A stretch of 64,000 bases of DNA from Mayfieldus sp963772265 (GTDB taxonomy: Bacteria > Actinomycetota > Thermoleophilia > Solirubrobacterales > 70-9), in NCBI GenBank assembly GCA_963772265.1, contig CAVYWS010000007.1:82498-146497 (forward strand), in the 5' to 3' direction. Positions 46,611-56,563 of this stretch are shown here, piece after piece (position 1 is the stretch's first letter; every line of letters starts with the position of its first letter). The position numbers and the translations under genes are program-made. The notes under the pieces are model-generated. The model had not been told where the DNA came from. It made no database searches and was given only the letters and a program-made list of their open reading frames with translations.

Positions 46611-47528
46611 GTGGAGGCCGGTGCTGCGATGAGAAGCGGCCGGGCAGTCCCCCAGCGCGCCTGGCGCTGGCTGGGGCGCAACGGGCTGAACATATACGCG
46701 GCTCTCGCGGTCGCCTACCTGCTGATTCCGATCGTGGTGATCGCCGTCTTCTCATTCGGCGAGACGCCCCGCGACAAGCTCGACTTCGCGCTGCACAGTT
46801 TCACGCTCGAGTACTGGCGGCACGCGTTCGCACTCACCGATCTCAACGACGCCCTTCTCACCTCGCTGAAGCTGGCCGCTCTGGCGACCCTGGGATCGAC
46901 GGTGATCGGAACGCTGATGGCGCTCGCGCTGGTCAGGCACAGGTTCTTCGGCCGCCGCGCGGCCAACCTGCTGATCATCCTTCCGATGGCATCGCCGGAG
47001 ATCGTCCTCGGCGCGGCGCTGCTGTCGATGTTCGTCTACTACCAGGTCGATCTCGGCTTCAACACGCTGCTGATCGCCCACATCATGTTCTCGATCAGCT
47101 TCGTGGTAGTGGTCGTACGCACCCGTCTGATCGGCTTCGACCGCAGCCTCGAGGAGGCCGCCCAGGACCTCGGCGCGACCTCATTCGAGACGTTTCGATA
47201 CGTCACCTTTCCCCTGATGCTTCCCGGGGTCATCGCCGCCGCCCTGCTCGCCTTCGCCCTTTCGATCGACGACTTCGTGATCTCCAACTTCAACTCCGGG
47301 ACCACGGTGACCTTCCCGCTCTACGTCTATGGGGTCGCGCTGCGAGGCATCCCGGTGCAGGTCAACGCGATCGCGACGATGCTCTTCATCATCACCAGCC
47401 TCGCGATCATTCTCGTCTTCTGGCAGCAGCGCCGCGCCGAGCGCATGGCCGCGGTCCAGCCCGAAACAGAAGCGGAGGCGGTCGTGACGCCTCCGATCCC
47501 CCACGCACCGGGAGCAGCCGGTGGCTGA
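46611..47528 (+). CDS. potC: polyamine-type ABC transporter permease (PotC-like, copy 2)
   Basis: 305 residues from GTG 46611; ATG 46629 is an alternative. Six TM segments, first IYAALAVAYLLIPIVVIAVF; the EAA loop is LEEAAQDLGATSFETFRYVT. Its stop lies 8 bp inside the following aldehyde dehydrogenase gene, which ties transport to catabolism. Confidence 0.9.
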   Translation: MEAGAAMRSGRAVPQRAWRWLGRNGLNIYAALAVAYLLIPIVVIAVFSFGETPRDKLDFALHSFTLEYWRHAFALTDLNDALLTSLKLAALATLGSTVIGTLMALALVRHRFFGRRAANLLIILPMASPEIVLGAALLSMFVYYQVDLGFNTLLIAHIMFSISFVVVVVRTRLIGFDRSLEEAAQDLGATSFETFRYVTFPLMLPGVIAAALLAFALSIDDFVISNFNSGTTVTFPLYVYGVALRGIPVQVNAIATMLFIITSLAIILVFWQQRRAERMAAVQPETEAEAVVTPPIPHAPGAAGG

Positions 47529-49028
47529 ACTGGAAACCCGACTGCTGATTGGCGGCGAGCAGGTCACCGGCGAGGGCGATCGGCTCGAGGTCGAGAATCC
47601 GGCCACCGAGGAGACGATCGCGGCGGTCGGGCTGCCGTCGTCCGAGCAGGTCGAGGCGGCGGTCGCCGCCGCGCGCGACGCCTCGCGCGAGTGGAGCCGC
47701 ACACCCGCGATCGAGCGCGGCGAGATGCTGCACGAGATCGCCAACCGCCTCCGCGCCAGCACCGACGAGCTCGCCGAGGCGATGACCCTGGAGGGCGGAA
47801 AGCCGCTGGTCGAGAACGCCGACGAGGTCGGCTGGACCGCCGCCGCATTCGACTACTACGCCGAGATCGGCCGCGACTCGGCCGGCAGGGTGATCCCCTC
47901 GATCGAGGCGACGCAGCTCTCGCTGGTGGTCAAGGAGCCGCTCGGCGTCGTCGCCTGCATCGTGCCCTGGAACTATCCGCTGCTGCTGCTGGCCTGGAAG
48001 CTGGCGCCGGCGCTGGCGGCCGGCAACACGACCGTCTGCAAGCCGTCGGAGCTGACGCCGATCTCGACCCTGATGCTGGCCGACTGCGTCGACCACCTGC
48101 CCGCCGGCGCCGTCAACCTGATCGCCGGGGCGGGCGACGTCGGCGCCGCGATCACCGCCGACGAGCGGGTCGACGGGATCGCCTTCACCGGCTCGGTGGA
48201 GACCGGCAAGAAGGTCGCCGCCGCAGCGGCCGAGCGAATCGCCCGGATCAACCTCGAGATGGGCGGCAAGGACCCGTTCATCGTCTGCTCGGACGTCGCG
48301 GCCGACGGCGGGGTCGAGGTCGCCGCCCGCGGCGGCGCCTGGGCCGCCTACCTCAACGCGGGCCAGGTCTGCACTTCGGCGGAGCGCTTCTACGTGATGT
48401 CCGACGTCTACGACGAATACCTCGCCGCCTTCGTCGAGCACACCGATTCGCTGGTCGTCGGCGACCCGACCGACTCCAGCACCGACGTCGGCCCGATGGT
48501 CTCGGCCGCCCAGCGCCAGAAGGTCGTCGACCAGGTCGAGGCGGCGGTCGCGGCCGGAGCCGAGCTGGTGACCGGCGGCGGCGACGCCGGGCAGCCGCGC
48601 GGGCACTTCTACTCCCCCGCGGTGGTCACCGGCGCGCCCCCGCAGACCGACCTGCTCCGCGAGGAGACCTTCGGCCCGGTGGCGCCGATCGTGCCGGTGA
48701 AGTCCCTCGACGAGGCGATCGAGCTCGCCAACTCGACCCGCTTCGGGCTCGGCGCCAACGTCTACACCTCCGACCTGAAGACGGTGGTGCGCTGCATGCG
48801 CGAGATCAAGGCCGGGACGGTCTGGTTCAACGACCCGCTCACCGACAACGACGCCGGCCCGTTCGGCGGCTTCAAGCAGTCGGGACTTGGGCGCGAGCTG
48901 GGGCGCGAGGGGCTGGAGGCGTTCCAGGAGACCAAGCACGTCCACGTCGAGACCGAGATCGCCCCGAAGGAGTGGTGGTACCCCTACGGCGGGGGGAACC
49001 GCCGTCCGCTCCGGCCCACGGGGCGTGA
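47521..49028 (+). CDS. aldehyde dehydrogenase (betaine/aminoaldehyde or succinate-semialdehyde type), C-terminal frameshift
   Basis: About 500 residues from GTG 47521. NAD-site IVPWNYPLLLLAWKLAPALA, catalytic Glu NLEMGGKDPFIV and Cys YLNAGQVCTSAERFY. The sensible protein ends near KEWWYPYG; the given frame then runs into nonsense to 49194. One base missing from the G6 run at about 48990-48995 would bring the frame to TGA 49026-49028, which overlaps the next ATG as TGATG. I use that end. In this operon it may oxidise 4-aminobutanal or succinate semialdehyde, complementing the ALDH at 34.5 kb. Confidence 0.87.
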
Positions 49029-50501
49029 TGGCCGGCCAGGACGCTACGCCCTACCTCGACGCGGTCCTCGCCTACGCGGCGCGCGATCCCGGGCGCTTCC
49101 ACATCCCAGGCCACAAGGGCGAGCCGGGGGCCGATCCGGCTCTCCGCGAGCCTGGTCGGCGAGGAGGGGCTGGCCCACGACGTCCCGGCTCTGATCGAGG
49201 GGATCGACGTCGGCTCACGGCCCACCCCCTTCGAGCAGGCGCAGGCCCTCGCCGCAGAAGCCTGGGGCGCGAGGCGGACCTGGTTTCTGATCAACGGCGC
49301 CTCGCAGGGCAACCATGCCGCCTGCCTGACGCTGGCGCACCGCGGCGAGTCGCTGGTGGTCCAGCGAAATGTCCACTCCTCGGTGATCGACGGGATGATC
49401 ATGGGCGGCCTGCGGCCGACCTTCGTCTCGCCGGAGATCGACCCGGAGCTTGGGATCGCCCACTGCCTGTCGCCTGAGACCCTGGAGCGGGGGCTTTCGC
49501 GAGACCCCTGACGCGGTCGGAGCGATCGCAGTCTCGCCCACATATTTCGGCGCCTGCGCGGACGTCCAGGGCCTGGCGGAGATTGCTCACTCGCACGACG
49601 TGCCGCTGATCGTCGACGAGGCATGGGGCGCCCACCTGCACTTCCACCCCGACCTTCCGCAGGACGCGATCGCCGGCGGCGCCGACCTCGTGATCTCCTC
49701 GACCCACAAGATCGTCGGCAGCCTCACCCAGGCGGCGATGCTGCACCTGGCCGGGGAGCGGCTCGACGAGAGCGTCGTCGACCGCTGTGTGAGCATGGTC
49801 GAGACGACCAGCCCCAGCGCCCTGCTCACGGGCTCGCTCGACGCGGCCCGCCGCCAGGCCGCGATCCACGGCCGCGAGCGCCTGTCGGAGACGATCGCGG
49901 CGCTGGCCGTCACCCGAGAGGCGATCAGGCGGATACCCGGGCTCGACGTCCTCGACGAGCGCCTCGCTGGCCGCCCCGGCGTGGCCGGCTGGGATCCGCT
50001 GCGGCTCTCGATCGACGTGCGCGGCACCGGCAGCACCGGTTACCGGCTGGCGGAGACCGCCCGCGAGGTCGACGACATCAACTTCGAGCTCTTCTCCGAG
50101 AACGTCGCGGTCGCCGTGTTCGGGATCGGCGCACCCGCCGCCCCGGCCGGGCGAGCGGCTGGCGGGGGCGCTGCGGACGGACGGTCGAGAAGCTCGGCGC
50201 CGAGGCGCCCGAGGAGCATCCCGAGTTCGCTCCCCCGCCGCCCTGGGGACCGCTGGAGATGACCCCTCGCGAAGCATTCCTCGGCCCGCAGGAGGTGGTG
50301 CCGTTCGACGCGGCCGAGGGGCGGATCGCCGCCGAGTCGCTGGCCGCCTATCCGCCCGGAGTGCCCAACGTGCTTCCGGGGGAGCGCCTGACCCGCGAGA
50401 CGCTCGACTTCATCACCGAGAGCGTCGCCCATGGCGGCTACGTCCGCGGGGCGGTCGACCGCGAGCTGCGAACGCTGCGGGTCGCGCGCGAGCCGGGATG
50501 A
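49028..50501 (+). CDS. Orn/Lys/Arg decarboxylase-family PLP enzyme, several frameshifts
   Basis: About 491 codons from ATG 49028 (MAGQDATPYLDAVLAYAARD). Shifts are needed near 49140-49150, 49494 and 50150-50185. The reassembled product reads RFHIPGHKGEPGADP, FLINGASQGNHAACL (PLP phosphate loop), VPLIVDEAWGAHLHFHP (PLP Asp), the Schiff-base Lys in VISSTHKIVGSLTQAAMLHL, and a C-terminal domain ending LRTLRVAREPG. This is the short, SpeA-like group of basic amino acid decarboxylases. Arginine or ornithine is the likely substrate given the two overlapping downstream genes. The stop overlaps the next ATG as ATGA. Confidence 0.85.
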
Positions 50502-51364
50502 GCGTCTCCTGGGGAGTCGACTCCGAGTACGGGCGGCTGCACGACGTCCTGCTCTGCCCGCCCGACAACTTCCGCTGGCTCGAGACCAGCGCGATCTCGA
50601 AGGCCACCCTCGCGTCGGGCGCGGTATTCGAACCCGACCTCGCCCGGCGCCAGCACGCCGAGATGGTCTCCGCCTACGAGGGGGCGGGGGTGCGGTGCCA
50701 CTTCCTCGAGCCCGATCCGGAGCTGCCCTACCAGGTGTTCGTCCGCGACTCCAGCGTGATGACCCCCTGGGGCGCGGTGGTGACCCAGCTGCGGCAGCCG
50801 TGGCGCCGGGCCGAGGACGCGCCGGTGGTCCGCTTCTACGAAGCCGCCGACATCCCGATCACCTCCTCGATCACCGCCGCGGCGCTGGAGGGCGGCGACG
50901 CGATGATCGTCGAGCCCGGCCGGGCGTTGATCGGAGACGGTGAGGGGCGCACCCAGGAGGCGGGGGCGCGCCAGCTCGCCGAGCTGTTCGAGGCCGAGGG
51001 CTGGGAGGCGCGGATCGAGCGCTTCCCGGAGGAGTACGTCCATATCGACGTGCTCGCCTGCGTGCTGGCCGAGAAGCTCGCGGCGGTCTGCATCGAGGTC
51101 GTCTCGGACTCGCTGGTCGACTGGCTGCGCGGGCTCGGATTCGAGCTGATCGAGGTCTCCGCCGAGGACGCCTTCCAGCTCGGGGTCAACGCGATCTCGC
51201 TGGGGGAGGAACGGGTGCTGTCGGCAAGTGGAGCGGCGGCGCTCAACGAGGCGATGCGGGCGCACGGCCTCGAGGTGCTCGAGGTCGAGCTGGAGGCGTT
51301 CACGCTCGGCGGCGGCGGCGCACACTGCCTCGCCCAGGCGCTTCACCGGGAGCCGGTCGGATGA
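50498..51364 (+). CDS. amidinotransferase/arginine deiminase-superfamily protein (ADI/DDAH/agmatine deiminase-like)
   Basis: 288 residues from ATG 50498. Superfamily features are FVRDSSVMTPWGAVV (substrate Asp), the His in EEYVHIDVLACVL and the nucleophile Cys in FTLGGGGAHCLAQAL. The last motif is close to both arginine deiminases and agmatine deiminases (GGG-x-x-HC). It should hydrolyse a guanidino group to a ureido group plus ammonia. The substrate could be arginine, agmatine or methylarginine. It overlaps the carbamoylase gene as ATGA, whose family acts on ureido compounds. Confidence 0.85.
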   Translation: MSVSWGVDSEYGRLHDVLLCPPDNFRWLETSAISKATLASGAVFEPDLARRQHAEMVSAYEGAGVRCHFLEPDPELPYQVFVRDSSVMTPWGAVVTQLRQPWRRAEDAPVVRFYEAADIPITSSITAAALEGGDAMIVEPGRALIGDGEGRTQEAGARQLAELFEAEGWEARIERFPEEYVHIDVLACVLAEKLAAVCIEVVSDSLVDWLRGLGFELIEVSAEDAFQLGVNAISLGEERVLSASGAAALNEAMRAHGLEVLEVELEAFTLGGGGAHCLAQALHREPVG

Positions 51365-52589
51365 GCGCGCCGGCGATCGACCCCGGCCGCGTGATCGCCG
51401 ACCTGCGCGAGCTCGAGCGCCGGACCGGCGGGCCCGAGGGCGCCCGCCGCGTCTGCTGGGGGCCGGAGTGGGCCGAGGCCCGCGCCTTCCTCGGCGAGCT
51501 GCTCGACGAGGTCGGCATCAGCCCCGAAGTCGACGAGGCCGGCAATCTCTGGGCCTATCTCGAAGGCGAGCGCGAGCCGGCGCTCGCGGTCGGCTCCCAC
51601 GTCGACTCGGTGCCGCGCGGCGGCTGGCTCGACGGGGCGCTCGGGGCGATGGCCGCGGTCGGGGTGATGCGCAGCTGGTCGCAGAGCGCCGAGAAGCCGC
51701 CGCGCACCCTGGCGCTGGTCGACTGGGCCGACGAGGAAGGACGCTTCGGCCGCAGCCTGCTCGGCAGCTCCGCCGCCACCGGGACCCTGGTGCCCGAGGA
51801 GGTCGAGGGGCTGCGCGACGCCGAGGGCAGAGGGATCGCCGAGGTCCTGGCCGAGAGCAGCGTGCAGGCTTGCCGAGATGCCGCGCGCGGCGGCGCGCCT
51901 CGAGCGGCTCGGCGGGCTGCTGGAGCTGCACATCGAGCAGGGGCCGGTCCTGGAGTCGGAGGGGATCCCGATCGCCGCCGTCTCGGGCACGGTGGGCATC
52001 GAGCGCTGGCGGTTCCGCTTCGAGGGCACCGCCTCGCACGCAGGGACGACGCCGATGGATGCGCGCCACGACGCCGGCCGGGCGGCGGCGAACCTGGTGA
52101 TCGCCGCGGCCGCGGTCGGAGAGCTGCGCTCCGGCGTCGCCACGGTCGGGACGCTGACCCTGGAGCCGGGCACCCCAACCGTCGTGCCCGGCGCGGCCGA
52201 GATCGTCGTCGACCTCCGCGCCGGCGACGCGCCGTCGCTTGCCGGGATGCTGGCCGAGGTCCAGGCCGCCGCGGAGAGGATCGCCCGCGACAACGGCTGC
52301 GCGCAGTCGGCCGAGTCGGTCTGGGCGATCGATCCGATCGAGTTCGACCCCGAGCTGGTCGCCCTTGCCCGCGAGGCCTGCGAGGAGGTCGCGGGCTCGG
52401 ACCGGGTCATGCCCAGCGGCGCCCTCCACGACGCCGCCGAGGTCGCCGCGCAGGCTGCCGGCGGCGATGTTGTTCGTGCGCTCGATCGGCGGCGTCAGTC
52501 ACTCGCCGGCCGAGGACAGCACCGAGGAGGACCTGGAGCTGGGGATTCGCGCCTACGCCGCGCTCGCCGCACGCGCCTTGGCGCGCTAG
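51361..52589 (+). CDS. M20-family N-carbamoyl amidohydrolase (HyuC/allantoate amidohydrolase-like), two frameshifts
   Basis: About 409 codons from ATG 51361, with shifts near 51870-51880 and 52465. Metal and active-site segments are intact: VGSHVDSVPRGGWLDGALG (His, Asp), DWADEEGRFGRSLLGS (Glu pair), LLELHIEQGPVLE (His), TASHAGTTPMDARHDAGR (dimer-interface His) and IGGVSHSPAEDSTEED (last His). Enzymes of this group cleave ureido bonds of N-carbamoyl amino acids, ureidopropionate or allantoate. Position next to a deiminase suggests N-carbamoylputrescine or citrulline as substrate (inference). The stop shares CTAG with the convergent gene. Confidence 0.87.
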
Positions 52590-53032
52590 TCGCCGCCCGG
52601 GTCCCCGAGGCCCGCCGCTGACAGCGCCTGCTCGCGGCTGGCGAAACCCTGAAGGCGAACCAGCTGCCGGCCGCGAAACCAGAAGACATCGCTCTCGTCC
52701 ATCTCGACCTCGACTTCGCTGCCGCGTCCGATCCCGACCACTTTGTTGACCGCCACCACCACTTCGCCGCCGTCGACGATCTCGCTCGTTTGCCAGTGGA
52801 TCGTCGAGAAGATCTCCCAGGTCTTGCGCCAGAACTCCTTCGCCTCCTCTCGCCCGTGGTAGACCTTGGCGTCGGGCAGGTCGGGGCGCTCGTGAAGCTC
52901 GAAGTCGGGCGCGATCCGCTCCCACAGCCGCGGCGCGTCGCGTTCGGGGTCGAATTCCTCGACGCCCTGATCGGCGAGCTCGTTGAATCGCTCGAAAGCC
53001 TGCCGCACGAACTCGACGTTCTCCTCGCTCAC
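52586..53032 (-). CDS. SnoaL/NTF2-like protein
   Basis: 148 residues from GTG 53032 (SEENVEFVRQAFERFNELAD). The alpha+beta barrel pattern is typical: LWERIAPDFELHERPDLPDA, VYHGREEAKEFWRKTWEIF, VVAVNKVVGIGRGSEVEVEM, DVFWFRGRQLVRLQGFASR. These proteins bind small hydrophobic ligands or catalyse isomerisation/hydration, and many actinobacterial members have no known role. It is divergent from the enolase-like gene by 58 bp. Confidence 0.82.
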   Translation of the reverse strand: MSEENVEFVRQAFERFNELADQGVEEFDPERDAPRLWERIAPDFELHERPDLPDAKVYHGREEAKEFWRKTWEIFSTIHWQTSEIVDGGEVVVAVNKVVGIGRGSEVEVEMDESDVFWFRGRQLVRLQGFASREQALSAAGLGDPGGD

Positions 53033-53090
53033 GGCGGTCAGCCTATCCGGCCCCCCGGGCCCGGCAGCGCCGCTCGCTAGGGTGCGGCCC

Positions 53091-54163
53091 ATGGCCACCT
53101 TCGACCGCCTCGCCGACCTTCCGATCGAGATCGAGGGCTACGAGCTCGAGGACCGCGACCGCACCTACGGCGAGTTCACCCGCCCCTCGACGGTCGTCCA
53201 TCTTCGCGGCGGCGGCGAGGAGGGGATCGGCGAGGACGTCGTCTACGACGTGCTCGACCACATCGCCCACCGCGATACGGGCCCCGTCCACGACCTCTCC
53301 TCCCCGTCGACCCTGGGCGGGTTCTGCGAGCTCGCCGGAGGGCTTGACCTGTTTCGTCGACTCGCCCCCCGGCGCGCGAGACCTCGCGCCATTACCGGCG
53401 CTGGGCCTACGAGTCGGCCGCCCTCGACCTCGCCCTGCGCCAGAGCGGCTTGCCTCTGCACGAGGCACTGGGCCGCGACCCCAAGCCGCTGACCTTCGTC
53501 TGCTCGACCAGGCTCTCGTCCTTCGACGACGAGGAAAACCCGTCGAGCACCGAGGCGGTGCGAAAGCGGCTCGCCAAGTACCCGACGCTGCGCTTCAAGC
53601 TCGATCCCGAGAACGACTGGACCGACGAGCTGATCGCCGAGCTGGAGGAGATCGCCAAGGTCGACGTCCTCGACCTCAAGGGCTTCTACAAGGGCACGCC
53701 GGTCGACGTCGACACCGACCCGGAGCTCTACGGCAAGGTGGCGGCGGCCTTCCCGGATGCCTGGCTCGAGGATGCGGACATAAACGACGAGACCCGGCCG
53801 GTGCTCGAGCCGTACGCCGACCGGCTCACCTGGGACGCCCCGCTGGAGTCGCTCGAAGCGATCATCGCGCTGGAGCGAAAGCCGCGCGCGATCAACTCCA
53901 AGCCCTCGCGGTTCGGCTCGCTGCAGGAGCTGCTCTCGGTCTACGACCACTGCGCCGCCGAGGGGATCGCGATCTACGGCGGCGGCCAGGGCGAGCAGGG
54001 GGTCGGGCGTGGGCAGATCGAGTACCTCGCCTCGCTGTTTCACCCCGACACCTCCAACGACGTCGCGCCCTCCGGCTACAACGACCCCTCGGTCCCCGAC
54101 GGGCTGGCGACCAGCCCGATGGACCCGATCCCCTCGCCGACCGGTTTCCGCTGGGGTGAGTAG
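53091..54163 (+). CDS. enolase-superfamily-like protein, one frameshift
   Basis: About 357 codons from ATG 53091 (MATFDRLADLPIEIEGYELE). A shift at about 53370-53385, near a C6 run, moves the reading to YRRWAYESAALDLALRQSG. The joined product resembles the mandelate racemase/muconate-lactonizing group: capping domain, then a barrel with RFKLDPENDWTDELIAEL (first Lys region), DVLDLKGFYKG, DAWLEDADI, DRLTWDAPLES and INSKPSRFGSLQELLSV (last Lys region). Some metal-ligand positions differ from well-known members, so the reaction is open. It sits upstream of a ferritin gene. Confidence 0.62.
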
Positions 54164-54190
54164 GGTGCGGAACGCGATGGAGGTGGGCTG

Positions 54191-54724
54191 ATGGCCGAAA
54201 ACGGATTCGCCGCGGCGCTCAACGACCAGATCGCGAACGAGTTCGCGGCTTCGCAGCAGTACGTGGGCGCCGCCGTCTATTACGACAAGGCGACCCTGCC
54301 CCGCCTCGCCGCCTTCTTCTACCGCCAGGCGCTCGAGGAGCGCGACCACGCGATGATGATGGTCCAGTACCTGATCGACACCGATCAGGACGTTCGGATC
54401 CCCGACATCACCTCACAGCAGACCAGCTTCGACGACGCGGTTTCACCGGTTCGCATGGCGCTGGAGCAGGAGAAGCGGGTCGGCGAGGAGATAAACGCGC
54501 TGTTCAAGCTCGCCCGCGAGACCAGCGAGTTCCGCGCCGAGCAGTTCATGCAGTGGTTCGTCAAGGAGCAGGTCGAGGAGGTGGCGCTGATGTCCGATCT
54601 GCTGCAGGTGGTGGAGCGCTCCAGCGACAACCTGCCCCTGGTCGAGGATTACCTGGCCCGCGAGCGGCCGGGCGAGGAGGGGGCCGACCCCACCGCCCCG
54701 CCGGTCGCCGGCGGCGGCGAGTAG
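54191..54724 (+). CDS. ferritin
   Basis: 177 residues from ATG 54191. Four-helix ferritin with ferroxidase ligands: Glu in DQIANEFAASQQYVGAAVYY, Glu/His in QALEERDHAMMMVQYLID, Glu in ALEQEKRVGEEINALFKLAR and Glu/Gln in FMQWFVKEQVEEVALMSDLL. No haem-binding Met pattern of bacterioferritin is evident. It stores iron and limits oxidative damage. The Pro/Gly-rich C-tail is an addition. Confidence 0.92.
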   Translation: MAENGFAAALNDQIANEFAASQQYVGAAVYYDKATLPRLAAFFYRQALEERDHAMMMVQYLIDTDQDVRIPDITSQQTSFDDAVSPVRMALEQEKRVGEEINALFKLARETSEFRAEQFMQWFVKEQVEEVALMSDLLQVVERSSDNLPLVEDYLARERPGEEGADPTAPPVAGGGE

Positions 54725-54739
54725 CGCGGGATCCGTCGC

Positions 54740-56114
54740 TCAGTAGCCGTGCCCGCTGTGAACGGCGCGCTTCACCGTCTCGCCCGCCGCCCGCTTGCGC
54801 AGGTCGACGATCGAATCGTGAACGTCTGAGGCGAGGGCATCGGCCAGCTCGCGGGTCTGGTTGATCTTGACCAGGATCCGGATGATCTGCTGGTCCTCGT
54901 TGTCGGGAGGCAGCTGATAGGCGGGGACGAGCCAGGCGCGGCGCTGGGCCAGCTCGGCGACCAGGGCCGAACCGGTGAAGCCCTCCTCCTCGCGGACCTT
55001 GGCGATCACCAGCGGCAGCATCGGCTTGCCGCCCACCAACTCCAGCGCATCTTCCTTTCCCAGCTGCTCGGCCAGGCTCGACGAGTTCGCGTCCATCGCC
55101 CGCACCAGCGAGGCGTAGCCCTGCTTCCCGTGGCGGACGAAGTTGTAGTACTGGGCGAGGATCAGGGCCGAGCTGCCGGAGAAGTTGAGGGTGAAGGTCG
55201 CGTCGCGCTCGCCGAGGTAGTCCTCGTAGAAGACCAGGTCCTCGGGAAGCTGCGCCTCGTCGCGGAAGACGAGCCAGCCGACCCCCGGGTAGACGAGGCC
55301 GAACTTGTGACCGGATACGTTGATCGACTTCACCGAGTCGAGCCGGAAGTCCCAGGCGAAGTCCGGATCGGAGAAGGGGAAGACGAAGCCGCCGCTGGCG
55401 GCGTCGACGTGCATCGGCACATCTAGGCCGCGCCCGCGCAGCTCGCCAAGCATCTCGTCGATCCCGGCGACGTCGTCGCACTCGCCGGTGAAGGTCGTCC
55501 CGACGACCGCGACGACGCCGATCGTGTTCTCGTCGATCTGCGGCTGCGAGGTCCTCGGGGCCGACCGTGTAGCTGCCCTTCTTGAGGTTCACCTGGCGCG
55601 GCTCGACGTCGAAGTAGCGGCAGAACTTGTCCCAGACGACGTGGACGTCGGCGCCGTAGACGAGGTTGGGCTGCGCGGTGGGCTTGCCTTCCTTCTCGCG
55701 CGCGGCCTTCCAGCGCCACTTCATCGCCAGCGCCCCCAGCATCACCGCCTCCGAGGAGCCGGCGCAGGCTGTCCCAGGCGACTCGGGCTCTCCCTCCCCA
55801 TGGAAGAGGTCGTGCAGCATCCGTACGCAGCGGCGTGAGATCTCCGCCGTCTGCGGGTACTCGGCGTGGTCGATGTAGTTGCGGTGGAGGTTGAGGAGGA
55901 TGACCTCCTTCGCCTCCGGCTCCATCCACGTGGTCACGAAGGTGGCGAGGTTCTTCTCGGGGTTGCCGTCGAGCAGCATCTCCGACTCAACCATCGCCAG
56001 CGCGACCCGCGGCTCGCGGCTGTGCTCCGGCATCTGCCGGTCGATCGCCGGCTTGGTGAAGTAGCGCTCGGCGAGGCTGATCTCGGGCTGGTCCTGCTGC
56101 TCGCTGTCGGCCAC
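54740..56114 (-). CDS. gadB: glutamate decarboxylase, one frameshift
   Basis: About 458 codons from GTG 56114 with AGGAGG 6 nt upstream. One extra base at about 55545-55550 splits GPEDLAAA from IDENTIGVVAVVGTTFTG. Motifs: CAGSSEAVMLGALAMKWRWK, MHVDAASGGFVFPFSDPDFA (PLP Asp), Schiff-base Lys in SINVSGHKFGLVYPGVGWL, and a C-terminus ending AVHSGHGY; the penultimate region with His may gate pH response as in other GadB. It converts glutamate to GABA while consuming a proton. It is 2 kb from the polyamine/GABA cluster but on the opposite strand. Confidence 0.92.
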
Positions 56115-56183
56115 GGGAACCTCCTGTTCTGTGGATGAGCGCCTCGATCGGACGGGAGCCAATCTACATCCCGCCCGCCCGCC

Positions 56184-56561
56184 TCAGTGGGAGAGGTCGA
56201 GCCCGATCCAGACGATCGCGAGGGTGGCGAGGAAGACGGCGGCCTGGAGGAAGTGGGCGTTGCCCCAGCGCAGGTGCAGGACGACGAGAGCTGTGGTCAG
56301 GGCCACAAGCCCGAGCTTGAGCTGAAGCTCGCCGTCGCGCCAGAGGTCGTAGTGCGAGGCCATCGCGGAGCCGGTCGCGATCAGCACCCCGAGGGCGATC
56401 AGCGAGCCGACGCCGAATCGCCGCGCGATCGCCCGCAGCCGCTCGCGATCGGGATGGCGGCGCTCGACCGGAACCACCGCCGCCGCAAGCAGCAGCTGGC
56501 CGCCGAGGAAGAACGCCATCGCGACCACGTGCAGGAAGCGAATCGCCAGCCAGCCGTCCAC
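56184..56561 (-). CDS. small integral membrane protein (CopD/DUF-type), function unknown
   Basis: 125 residues from GTG 56561. Four hydrophobic segments: FLHVVAMAFFLGGQLLLAAA, FGVGSLIALGVLIATGSAMA, LGLVALTTALVVLHL and FLQAAVFLATLAIVWIGL. His residues in RFLHVVAM and MASHYDLW recall haem- or copper-linked CopD-like proteins. The gene starts 2 bp after the MFS transporter gene ends. Confidence 0.7.
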   Translation of the reverse strand: MDGWLAIRFLHVVAMAFFLGGQLLLAAAVVPVERRHPDRERLRAIARRFGVGSLIALGVLIATGSAMASHYDLWRDGELQLKLGLVALTTALVVLHLRWGNAHFLQAAVFLATLAIVWIGLDLSH

Positions 56562-56563
56562 GC

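Noticed and set aside
30314..47528. The two pot operons as a recent tandem duplication
   Set aside because: Binding proteins and permeases differ widely in sequence and length; the gene order is the same but there is no DNA-level similarity beyond conserved motifs.
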